From Gnetum montanum (Eukaryota; Streptophyta; Gnetopsida; Gnetales; Gnetaceae): a DNA stretch of 64,000 nt. Location: positions 23,677-87,676 of the forward strand of contig MNCI01005250.1 of assembly GCA_015680685.1 (NCBI GenBank), given 5' to 3'. Of this stretch, positions 1 through 10,129 are shown piece by piece. The translations under genes were made by a program, and so were the position numbers. Each line of letters opens with the position of its first letter. Positions within the stretch are counted from its first letter, which is position 1. The notes beneath the pieces were generated by a model. It did not search any database, was not told where the DNA came from, and saw only the letters and a program-made list of their open reading frames with translations.

Positions 1-165
1 CCCCCCGCAACACTTAGCATCATTTTTGCCATTTACATGGGGGAGTTTTTGAATTTTTTCTCTACGACTTGCGATTGAGCGACCCTTGCTTTTCTAACTA
101 TATCTTGCTCGCTGGTGCTCTGATTTTAATTCCATCGGAACCTACTTGAACCCAGAGTGTTCAAC

Positions 166-181
166 TTAGTCATGGGGAAGG
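166..181 (+). promoter_or_regulatory. Internal purine-tract motif of element A
   Basis: The sequence cttagtcatggggaag matches the AGTCATGGGGG core seen beside the 3' LTRs of this family. It lies about 290 bases before the ATG of the additional ORF, the same relative place as 58731-58746 in E. A role as a second plus-strand primer is inference. Confidence 0.5.
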
Positions 182-467
182 GACATCTATCGAAAAGCAC
201 CTAACTTTTTTTGGAATTTATCATCACCCAAAGGACATCATTTAGGGTAATTAACTATAACACTTCAAATAATTATGCCTAAAATCATTTAATCCCTAGG
301 TATACCGAGAAACTAAAATGGGAAACCACCTAAGTCACAGGACTCATTATTACAGTTTTTGAGCAATATCACACGTAATAACATAAGATCATTAATTAAG
401 GCAAGCAGTAAGGTATAACCTAATTTTAAAAACAACCTTACTAACGCTTAGTCCCGTGTGATTGCAA

Positions 468-3250
468 ATGGCCCCGAAACGTGGACAACAGGAAGGTCCT
501 TTTTAGGGTGGAAGCAAACGACCTTAGAGAGGTGGAAGACAAGGTCCTACCGAATAACATGTAGAACAGGAGGAACAATCATTCAGCATTCATCAAGAAG
601 ATCCTCCTACTGTATGGTCTGGGCAGGCAGAAGGAGGAGATGCTGCAGTGCCTAGGGACAACAGCTCACGTTGCCCCAAGATTGTGTTCAGGCCATCCAC
701 AAGAAGTCCACATTCGCTGCAGTAATTGTGGAATTGAACTTTGAATCATTTGTAGAGTTCGCTCCTGAGGCCGTTAGGGATCATCTCAAAGGGTCTCCCT
801 TATGGCCTATCTTCTCTAAAAGCAGTGCCTGGTACCTAGGAGAGACGTACCAATTTTGGCACAATAGGGAGAAAGGCACCACTATCAATATTTGTGGTGT
901 GATAGTTGACTTCTCCACACAGGCCATTTTGGAGGTGTTAAACCTTTCGAATACAAGGCCTAGAGTTGCTTAGTTATCCACCTGTTCAGACCCCGATGTG
1001 TGAAAGGATTGGTTGGAGAAGGATTATGGCAGAGATAAAACATTTGGTGAGTTGACAATGAAAGAGAGGATTTACTTCAAAATTGAAACATATCACCTCT
1101 TCCCCACAAAGGGCCTAACAAAAATATCAATGTATGCGGCTAGAGGATGTGCAGTGCTGATGGGAAAGGTTAACGCTAACCTACCCCATCTATATTTAAC
1201 AGAGATCCTGAGGCAATTTGAGGAACGAAAGACAGGGAAAATAGTGCTGCCTTTCCCTTATCTTATCAGAAAGCTTTGCCAACGTGCTGGTATTCAGGCG
1301 TACACCAATGATGTCCTCCGAAAATCCCAAACTGCTTCATATGCTGAATTGCTAAAGGCACCAGCTCCAAGAAAAAGCACTGGTGAAGAACTGGGACTAG
1401 AACAAGAAGAAGAATAGATGTTTGAACTAACTGCGACTCAACATGCAGGACTCAACCAACCTCCAAGCACGAGTCCCAGCCAACAACAGGAAGCAGGGCC
1501 CAACACAGGCCAGGATCAACAGCCGTCACAAGACTACAGACCATCGATGAGTCATCTTAGGGCCATCGTTGAGACGGTCAGTTGGGGAAGCCATGATGAC
1601 GCAAACCTCTTCCGCGTCATCAATGATGCCATTTAGCCTACTGTTTTGTTGGATCGCACAAAGGGGGAAGTATCTATTCACACAGGAGAAGGGGAAAGTA
1701 GATGGTCACAATAGATTTCAGGAAATGTGGCATCTTTCAAGGTGCAATTAAATACTGGTGAAGGGGCCACCGTGGTGGTCATGCAACACCAAAATGCCGT
1801 GGGAGCTGCAGAAGTGGTCGCAGACCACATCAAAGAATCCTTCAACATACCTGTTATGCCACCGGAAGATCTCACAAGAGCACGGGATGCTAAAACTTTG
1901 GCCAGAACCTCAATGACTCCTACAGAACATGAGGATGTGCTTGATCGATTGCTTCAAATAGGGCAAGTAATGACGTCCCAGTTTGACATCCCTTAGGATG
2001 TTACAGCAATTCAATTAGACCTCATTTTCACAAAGTGGAAGCTGATCTTAACAGAAGTGAGGGCCGAGCATGCTGAAGCTGAAGTGCAGAAACTACAAGA
2101 GCAGCTCGTGGCCTTACAAGCAGCACAGCAAGACCCTCTGCAATTTGTTCCTACAGATCAGCTAGATAATTTTAGAACTGAGCAACTAACTAAGTTAATA
2201 GCGAAAAATAAAAGGATGGATGATGAGAAAGAGAAGGTTGTTTAGGATGCCTCTGTAGCATAGGCACAAACTCATGTGCATCTTAAGGCACTCAAGGCCT
2301 TATAAAAAGAAAACAAGCAACTAGTTGTAAACAATCTTAGGTTGACCACTGCGAAAAAGTAGAAGAATGTTCTCAAGGAACACTTCTATCAATTACCAGA
2401 ACAATTCATCTAGTTCAACTCAGATGTAAGCCATTTAGCCAAAGAAAATCAAACCCTCTCGATGGGGGAGGTACGCGCCATTCATCAAAAGTCAGCTATT
2501 GAGATAAGCGCGTGGCAAAATGAGGCTAAATGACATGAGAAGCTGAAGGAGCACTTCTGCAATCAGGTGGGGATGTATAAGTAGATCCTTAAAAAGAAGA
2601 TCCATATGGCCAAGGCCCAAATTAACACTATCAGTGCTCAAAACACTAACTGGCGGGCCATATTGGACACATATGCCTTCGCCCACCAAGCGGAAGTTAA
2701 AAGTCAGGACCTGCAGATTCAGGATCTAATAGAGTACATGGAGTTGGCAAATCTGAGATATGCCAACCTTGCCATGTTAACAGCAGGGTGCCCGAGGCCA
2801 GAGCTCAAGCAGCAGGTAGCAACCACCCACATCAAATACAAAGCAGAATTTGTAGAGCATAAAAAGCTGTTGGAAAAGCTGGAAGTTGCAAATTATAAAC
2901 TTGAGGTGGTAAAAGCCAGCTACCAAGGACAGAAAGGTGTCGCAATGGATTTGGCTTGATGACTAGTAGATTTTCAGGAGTACAAGGATAAAGCCAGGGC
3001 TTATGAAGAGGAAAGACAAGTGTTCGCAGCTTGGTACGTCAAGGCTAACCAAATGTTTCCGCAACTACCCTGTCCATGGGAAGTGTCGACTCCGTCAAAC
3101 ATTGGAACATTAACATGGACAGCACAAGACCCTCGGACCAAAGAGGAGAAGCTCCAGGCCATACTTCAACACCATCAAGCCTCAAAGCCTAGAGCACAAG
3201 ACAAAGGGAAGGCACCAATGGAGGAGCCACCACCACCTGGAACTCCATGA
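468..3250 (+). pseudogene. Additional (post-pol) ORF of element A, plant transposon-type N-terminus plus coiled coil
   Basis: This is the remnant of the large ORF that follows pol in this gypsy family. The likely ATG is at 468 (MAPKRGQQEG), which resembles the start at 59072 in E. A frameshift near 670-700 moves the protein into the frame of 671, and from there to the terminal stop at 3248 everything stays in one frame. The N-terminal part (671-1417) has FVEFAPEAV, a WYLGETYQFW segment and ERIYFKIETYHLFPT, resembling the putative plant transposon protein domain found in env-position ORFs. The part from about 2057 to 3000 is Gln/Glu/Lys/Leu-rich and probably coiled coil; the C-terminus is Pro-rich. 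Fifteen internal stops lie in that frame. Its function is unknown; an envelope role is not supported, since no signal peptide or membrane segment is evident. Confidence 0.7.
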
Positions 3251-3398
3251 GTTCCAAAATTTTTGTAGATGTAGAACATTTTGTGTGTTGTGTCTTTGTT
3301 TTTTTTTCATTCCACACTGCGGCATAATCCCATTTTCCCATCTAATAATCCCATACCTATCCACTATGTAATCACTATAACTTGAGGACGAGTTTTCA

Positions 3399-3414
3399 TT
3401 CAGTCGTGGGGGTA
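3399..3414 (+). promoter_or_regulatory. Polypurine tract of element A
   Basis: The sequence ttcagtcgtgggggta directly precedes the 3' LTR. The same motif in the same place is found in B, C and D. It is the expected plus-strand primer site. Confidence 0.75.
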
Positions 3415-4242
3415 TGATGAGTTGTCATTTAGGGCGACCGCAATATCACGTACACGATATCGCATGCCAGTCGCGATATCGCATATGCAATATTGCGGCC
3501 TATCGCAATGTCTATAAATACGAAGTAGCTTTCCCAATTTTAGGCAACTTAGGTTTAGACCTTAGAGAAACTCTGGCAGTTTTACCCCTCCAAAGATATA
3601 ATTATTTTCCAGTGTATGCCCGCAGTGTGGTGATTGTAATTGTACAGCATCCTTATTCGAGTGTGATGTACTTGGACATGCACATGACCAGAAATAAAGA
3701 TCAAGATTACTTCATCATTGCAGCATTCACTTAGATTAATTATTTATTTAATTATTATTTACTGCTTTCCTAGTTAATATCCTCTCACCCTTAACTCATG
3801 TTAAATGCGGAATGAGTACGACTTGATTACGAGCATTTAAGTGTGACTACTTGGCAATCCAGTAGCGTACCTAGGATCTGCGCTTGGTAATCCCAGTGGT
3901 AGTCATGCACGAAGTCCAAGATGTGTACAGATAATCAAGGAATGAATGCTCATCGCACTTAGGCTAGTTTAGATTCTCTCACCCTCTCTCTCCTAGATTA
4001 GTAAATATTACTTTCCCCTGCCTTCAGGAGTAGCATTAGGTTAGAAAACACATCATACACCTCACTCTCGACTAAACCATACATGATAAAGCTAATACTA
4101 GTCCAGGTGGGAAGACAATGAACTGCGACCTAAGGCTAACTGTCTAGATGCCACAACTAGTCCGTCTGTGGAGTTCGACTGGATCGTGCGTGTAACGCTC
4201 GTATTCATATGGTTGAGTGTAGGGGTACCTCGCCACTCATCA
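3415..4242 (+). repeat. 3' LTR of element A
   Basis: The LTR runs from TGATGAGTTGTC to CGCCACTCATCA (828 bases). It contains several GATATC-like palindromes near its start (about 3441-3500), a TATA box (tataaata near 3513), an aataaag signal near 3695, and the terminal block ggggtacctcgccactcatca shared by all LTRs of this family. One copy of the gagtacgacttgattacgagca repeat is at about 3811-3833. Confidence 0.85.
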
Positions 4243-6067
4243 TTTCTCATCCCATTGAAACAAGGTGAACAAAAATGGATTGAATACTGTTGGGCTATGT
4301 TGTCATTGCATTATCTGTTTAGAGATATGAAGTAAGATCTTGGTTCTAATGATGAGGAGAATGAAATAAAGTGCTTGTCTGTTCAACATCTATATGTAGC
4401 ATCAGAGATTAATACTAAAGAAGAATTCCAATGAGCTTTAGAGGAAGAAAGACAATTTGTAGATGTAACTCCCCAGGTATAAGGTCTTGAAGAATATGAT
4501 TTTGAAATCCTTAATCATCATCTCTTATCAACAGGTCATTTTTAGATAATGGAATTAGAGATGCTTGGCCTACAGGATGGTGATAGGATGCATGACTGGA
4601 CGTTACAGTATCTGAGAGAGGATGTTGCAAAGTTTTCTACAAGCTTTATTGCCAGCAATAAATCATCTCGGTCCATGATTGTCATTAACGGTGACTATGG
4701 TACCTATGATTCTAATAAGTTGGGTGCTAAGAAAAAGAAATGCTACAATAAAATTGTAGGGCACATGATGTTTTCATAATCAATGGATGAAGTTTGTTCT
4801 CCTTATGAATGGTTATCTAGGGAACATTTGATGTTGGAAAGTCATTTCTCATAGGTGCACTTTGTAATGCTTTTATGAAATACTATCATGACAAGCATAA
4901 TGTTTTACTTATCATGGCACCCACAGGAGTTGTTGCATTTAACATTAATGTAGCAACCATTCATTTTAGTTCAAGCATTGGAATAGGTGTGTACAAAGAA
5001 CTCTCTTCCTCTACAAAGATAAGAATATAACATCAACTTTCCCAGGTGAGATATATAATAATTGATGAAATGAGTTTTGTAGGAGAAAAATTATTACAAA
5101 GCATTGATAAAAGCTTAAGAGAAACTTTTCCCAAGCATCATAATGAAGTTTTTGGAGGAAGATCAGTTATACTCAAAGGTGATTTGGGTCAACTTCTTCC
5201 TATGCTTGATGTTGTGCCTTATGCATCTAGGAATCTAGATATTTAGGAGTTTAGCAATCATTTGATACATTTGTTGTTTTAGATGTATTTTTTCGTCAAT
5301 TTCAAACTAATCTTAAACAACAAAGATTTAGGGAAGTATTGATGCATATTAGAGAAGGAAAAAGCCTTGACGAAGACTATAATTTCTTGGCTACTTGGAT
5401 AAATCTTCCATCCACTTCAAGTGGATTAGATAGTTTTGAAAAATCAATGCATTTGTATGATATGAAGGATAAAGTCTAATCACATAATAAGAAGATGTTG
5501 TAAAAAATGCAGAGACCTGTTAGTGTGTGTGTAGTAGATAGAGATCCTTGTGGATTTAGAATCTCAAATGATGACAACAATGATACTGAGCAATCTTTTC
5601 TTATATGTGAAGGTGCAAGGGTTACATGGACAGTTAACCTTTGGCTAGAAGCAAGATTGGTGAATGGTGCACTTGGCACAATTCACAGTATTGTGTATTG
5701 TCCAAGTAAACAACCACTTGCATTACCATCATATGTTGTTGTTGATTTTGACTTCTACATCGAATGTTCCTTTGATAATGGTAATCCTCATCATGCGCTA
5801 ATCGTACTTGTGGTTTGAGAAGCATCGCGTTAGTTACCATTACGATTGGCATGGGCCATGACTATTCATAAATCTCAAGGAATGACACTAGATAAGGCTA
5901 CTATTAATATAGCTTCACAAGAAGTTACGAGTCTAATGTTTGTTGCATTATCTAGAGTCAAGACCATTGACTCTTTGAATATTCATCCTCCTTTCTTTGT
6001 GCAAAGATATACAAAAATTTCAGATGCTAAGCATCTCCATAGTAGAATAGTAGAATTGGAAGATTAG
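4243..6067 (+). pseudogene. PIF1-like DNA helicase remnant
   Basis: Conceptual translation shows helicase superfamily 1 (PIF1/RRM3 type) motifs in order. There is a degenerate Walker A (GKSFLIGAL after a frameshift near 4830), motif Ia APTGVVAFNINVATIH near 4917, motif II IIIDEMSFVG near 5055, motif III GDLGQLLP near 5180, and the C-terminal HKSQGMTLD and VALSRV motifs at about 5867-5975. Several stops and frameshifts show that it is dead. Such helicases are encoded by Helitrons and by dispersed PIF1-like genes in plants. No Rep domain or Helitron end was seen, so the origin is undecided. Upstream the sequence abuts the LTR of element A, which may have inserted into it. Confidence 0.75.
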
Positions 6068-6460
6068 GCGTATTGAGTTTACACTTATTACTATATTTTG
6101 CCTTTTTCCCAATTCTATTTTACATCTTTGTAATGTTTGTTGTTGCAGTAAGTGCGTAATATATTCCTTCATCGACATATATGAAATATAAAAGATTTTA
6201 TTTCTACCAATTTATGTTTACTAGTATATATTAGTTGGTATGCAAATAGTGATATTATTAAAATAGTTCAAAAAATATTTTAACTTAAACTTTTATAACA
6301 CTATCCTTTATAATGATAATTGATCATTTTAAAATTTTCAAAAATATTTTCACAACTTAGCTTTTATAACAATGACCTTTCTAATGATAATTGATAACTT
6401 TGAAAGTTTGAAAAAAATAATTAAATTCTATTCCTTGCTTGCCAAATGGCTCCACTAGCT
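6068..6460. other. AT-rich noncoding sequence
   Basis: No gene or motif was recognised. Two related stretches (about 6262-6320 and 6330-6390, both with cttttataaca and taatgataattgat) form a loose direct repeat. Confidence 0.4.
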
Positions 6461-6850
6461 TATATATATATATATATGAATTGGCCGAGATGATTTTAAA
6501 GAAGATGATGTTAACCAAGCCTGACGACTACTGGATGAGGAAACAAGACAACTAAAAACGGAATCATCCATCCATCCTCTGTTTCTCTGCCCATTTCCCA
6601 ATTTAGATACACCCTCTAAGTCAAGTTTGTTTTGTCTTTGTTTGTGCATGGTGTTTTTGGTAGATATACCCTCTTGGTCAAGTTTGTTCACAAGACAAAT
6701 CTAAATTGGGAAATGGGTAGAGAAACAGATGGATGCATGATTTCATTTTTAGTTATCCTATTTCCTCATCTAGTATTTAGGCTTGGTTAACATCATCTTC
6801 TTTAAAATCATCTCAGCTAATTCATTGATATATATATATATATATATATG
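6461..6850. repeat. Fold-back (MITE-like) element with long inverted repeat
   Basis: The left arm (6461-6606) and right arm (6700-6850) are near-perfect reverse complements. They begin and end in TA repeats and meet around a spacer of about 93 bases. The left arm has gatgatgttaaccaagcct and the right arm has aggcttggttaacatcatc. The spacer adds a short direct repeat containing tcaagtttgtt. TA-flanked, hairpin-forming, noncoding elements of this size fit a MITE of the Tc1/mariner (Stowaway-like) type, but this is inference. Confidence 0.75.
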
Positions 6851-8856
6851 GTAGTTTAATACCCTTTACACAAATATTTCGTTGGCCAATAAATTCCTAA
6901 AAGAGTTGATTCTATGAACGATGGATCATAGCTTCGTTGTCTGTATATGTAACTGCGTGTACATGAATCAAATCTTTTTAATGGTATTCTTTAAAGTTTA
7001 AGAGCGAATGGATTCCACATTCAAACGGGAAATGATTATTTGGTTTACTGGAAAGATTATGCAACGTTATATATACGAGCAAATGTTAAAGTTGATGGGA
7101 CATGTCCATGTTGAGATGTCACGAGTTCGAATCTTTGCAAGGCACATGCAACAAAATTCAATTGGACCACTGAAATGACTGGTATGATGGAGGGCCAGCG
7201 CCGGGAATTGACGACCGTACGCCTGTTTTTATAAAGCCATAATTTTAAAACAACCTTAGAAAGGTTTGGAAGTAGCTTCCGTTAACATCATCTGCTATTT
7301 ATAAGTTGTACCTACCACCATTTCTAAGCTCTAAATAAAGTCGGTTTATTCTTGTAAATTTTAAAAATTTTCATGATTAAATTTAGGTAGCAACTTTTAA
7401 TTTTAAATACTTTTCATATAGAGCTTTCATCTTATTTGTTAATGTTTCTGCAGTTTCTAATATCTTTAAAAAAAAGTTTGATTTCTTCTACTGTTATTAT
7501 TCTGGCTTATAAAATTCGTTAATCGAAACAATTGTTCTGGTTTATAAAATTAGTTAACCGAAACAATAAATGTTAAAAGGCAATTTCTAATAATCACTGT
7601 AAAATAATTTTTGTTTGAGAGCTAACCCGACCGTCAATTTCCAACTCTGAGGGGGACAAAGAAAATTGAAATATCGACTTATGAGAGTTGGTTTCACTTT
7701 TTGCTTTCCAATGAAATACATAACATTCATTAAAATCAGAATAAAAAGCTCCACTTAAACGGTATTTAAACTTGGGAACCTCCAACGTGCTCAATAAGCT
7801 ATGGTGATTGGTGATAGTCAAATATAACCTTGTTAGACCCGTCATGAAATTGAGAAGTCATGCAATTCAAGCTTTGGTGTCAATATCAACGAACCAACCC
7901 ATCCATCAAGGAAGCAAAGATATTATCCAATTAACTATTTCCGTAAATGGAATTATCCACTCCTGATGATATATGTTCATCAGTCAAGCAAGTACAGTCA
8001 GTAGCAGGAGGTCAATCCATCAGCGGTGAAATGACAAAAAGAAATCCCCTGTCCATCTTTTTAGCGATTAATACGGTTTTGCCAGCAATTTCATGATGGC
8101 ATCAGCAGGCCAGGCCAGGCCATGTTTAAAAAGATGATGGGTTGCATCCGAACAAAGGGAAACAGAATATGTTTATGGCCAGCCTTGCAAGCCATAACCA
8201 GAAACAGCAGGCCTGGATTGGATGGAATCATGATCTTAGCAGCCAAGAAAAAATGATTTGTAAAGATAGATCATGGTTGTGACAGAATTAAACAAAAACC
8301 AAAATCCCTTGATGAGGTGGTGTTGTGTTTGTGGTTAACTGATGCAGAGTTGGACAGGGCACGCAGGCAGCAGATAATAGTTGCTTCCACGAACCAGGAT
8401 TAGAGACCCCACTTGTCCCAACATCTCAACTCTGATAAAATGGCAACTGGATCAGCATTTCCGGGCTGAAATATAGGGTCAGTAAAGTGGAAGCAAAGAA
8501 AACAAAAAACATTTGGGACGGGATGTAATGAAAGAGAATTGAGTGAAGCAGCAGCAGCACTAGAGCACAGATCAGATTGATAAAGTAATTCCATCCAATC
8601 CGGCGCAATCCTGTCCAACCAACAGACACCTGCTGCAACAATTGTACTCTACTCCTCTCCTCATAATTTTATGATTTACTGCATCAATTTTTTGCAGATT
8701 TTTTTCCTTTTTTGCCTCTCTGCCTTGTTTGGACCATTTTACTGGTCTGAGAGTTTGTTTGTTGTTTTAATAGCTGGAGAAATTCCCTGGACCCGGAAAT
8801 GCCGGCCCCTTTTGCTTCAAGGCACAAGAAATTAGCAATTTCTGGTTTACCCGTCT
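6851..8856. other. Intergenic sequence upstream of the WEB gene
   Basis: No gene is supported here; ORFs are short and without recognisable domains. A weak tRNA-like B box occurs at about 7127-7141. The stretch from about 8300 becomes less AT-rich toward the promoter of the downstream gene. Confidence 0.4.
7083..7215 (+). repeat. Possible degenerate SINE
   Basis: The segment has a box A-like tgttaaagttgatggg and a box B-like cgagttcgaatctttgc about 35 bases later, the layout of the tRNA-derived head of plant SINEs. No clear 3' tail or target duplication was found. Confidence 0.3.
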
Positions 8857-8863
8857 TATAAAA
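8857..8863 (+). promoter_or_regulatory. Candidate TATA box of the WEB gene
   Basis: TATAAAA in cttataaaaacagcc lies about 460 bases before a plausible 5'-leader donor site. A start of transcription near 8885-8895 would follow. Inferred from sequence only. Confidence 0.4.
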
Positions 8864-9319
8864 ACAGCCAACAGCCACAACCCACAAAAAAGGCGATGAT
8901 TTTTTATCGTGAAATTGGCCGTCCCTTCTCTGGGTTTTACAGTGCGGTCAAGCCGGGTGTGTTTAACTGAGGCTTATCGTTTAAAGACAGTCTGTCAGAC
9001 TACCCTTTTTTCCGTGTCATTCCAAATACCCCTTGTCTGGAGTTTGCAGAGCAATTCTCCGGCTGTTCCCTTCAATTCGTAAAATTTGTAGGTTGGATTC
9101 TGCGCCTTATCAAGAAGAAAAGGATTTTGTGCAGATCTCATCTCTTTCTTCTGCTGGTTTTTTGATGCTTTGAAGATACTGGAATAGCCCGTTTGGTTGG
9201 TCTGGGCTGCATCTGGCAGGAATAGAGTTCGTTGTTTTGCTCTGTGTCGGCTTTTACATGGCCTGTTCCTCTTGCAGATGCCAGGAGCTGTAACGGAAGC
9301 GGATTCTGCTCAAGTATAG

Positions 9320-10098
9320 GTATGGCGATTGTTTTCTGTTTTGGCTATGTCTCTGACCTTGATTGACAGGTTTTTGATCCTCATGTTTTGATCTGAGAGC
9401 CATTCTTTCCTGGGTTCTGTGTTGTTTTGTTTCGTTTTCCGCTGCAGAGAAACTTCTCGGCCTAGATTCCGATAACTTTTATGCTGCTATAGAATTACTT
9501 GGCAGGACTCTTTAGTGTTTCTTATTGCTTGGGCCATCTCTGGGTTACAAAGGCTTATGATGAGGAGGTTAATGCTTTTTTGCAACGTCAAGCATCATAG
9601 GAAAAAACATATACCCAAATCCTTAAACATAGGATTTTAATCATTAAGTCTAAAGACCGAAATTCTCTTTTCATGTTTTGTTATATCATCTTAACCAGAC
9701 CTTTCGCATTTCATTACCTCTGATTTGGGCTGAGGTAAGATGTTCAGCTTTTGGGTGTTTTCTTGAAACATTTCTGTCACAAACATTGATGGCAGCGGGA
9801 TCATCGGATCATAGTATATATCTCAGGGGTCTGCAGCGTTGATGCACCCTCTTCCAAGTAGTTTGCTTTCATCATCGTGCATAACATTGTGAAGGGATAG
9901 CATGACTTTCTAACATGTCAGTATTTCACCGTCTCTCTGATATCACTATATCTGTGACCCAAAAAAAATTAATTTTGAGATTTTTAAGAACAATCCAATT
10001 TGTTTTTCTTCCTGTTTGTTAATGTTGCGATTTCCCTAACGATATGATGACCATTGGGATCCAATAACTGTTTGGCTTCTTTGTTTTCTGAATCACAG
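9320..10098 (+). other. Likely intron in the 5' leader of the WEB gene
   Basis: A donor-like tatag/gtatgg at 9319/9320 and an acceptor ttttctgaatcacag/ga ending at 10098 bracket T-rich sequence. The acceptor lies 31 bases before the chosen ATG at 10130. The acceptor is convincing; the donor is only the best candidate seen. Confidence 0.45.
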
Positions 10099-10129
10099 GA
10101 TTATTTTGATTTCAAACAATCCTAGAAAC

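Larger units (their letters stand above)
1..4242 (+). mobile_element. Ty3/gypsy element A, 3' part
   Basis: This is the 3' part of an LTR retrotransposon whose 5' half lies outside the window. It contains a tail, a purine-tract motif at 166-181, a decayed additional ORF (468-3250), a polypurine tract at 3399-3414 and a 3' LTR (3415-4242). The additional ORF is homologous to the one at 59072-59727 in element E, and the LTR resembles E's LTR at 49794-50623. A and E are therefore two copies of one family. Assignment to Ty3/gypsy rests on E, which still shows pol order RT-RH-IN. The 5 bases after the LTR are tttct; the matching target duplication is off the left edge. Confidence 0.85.

Noticed and set aside
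468-3250. Retroviral-type envelope gene
   Set aside because: The ORF stands in env position, but no signal peptide, cleavage site or membrane segment can be seen; coiled coil and Pro-rich parts fit another role.
7115-7150. Possible tRNA gene
   Set aside because: Only a B-box-like stretch is present; no cloverleaf can be drawn. A degenerate SINE is the better reading.
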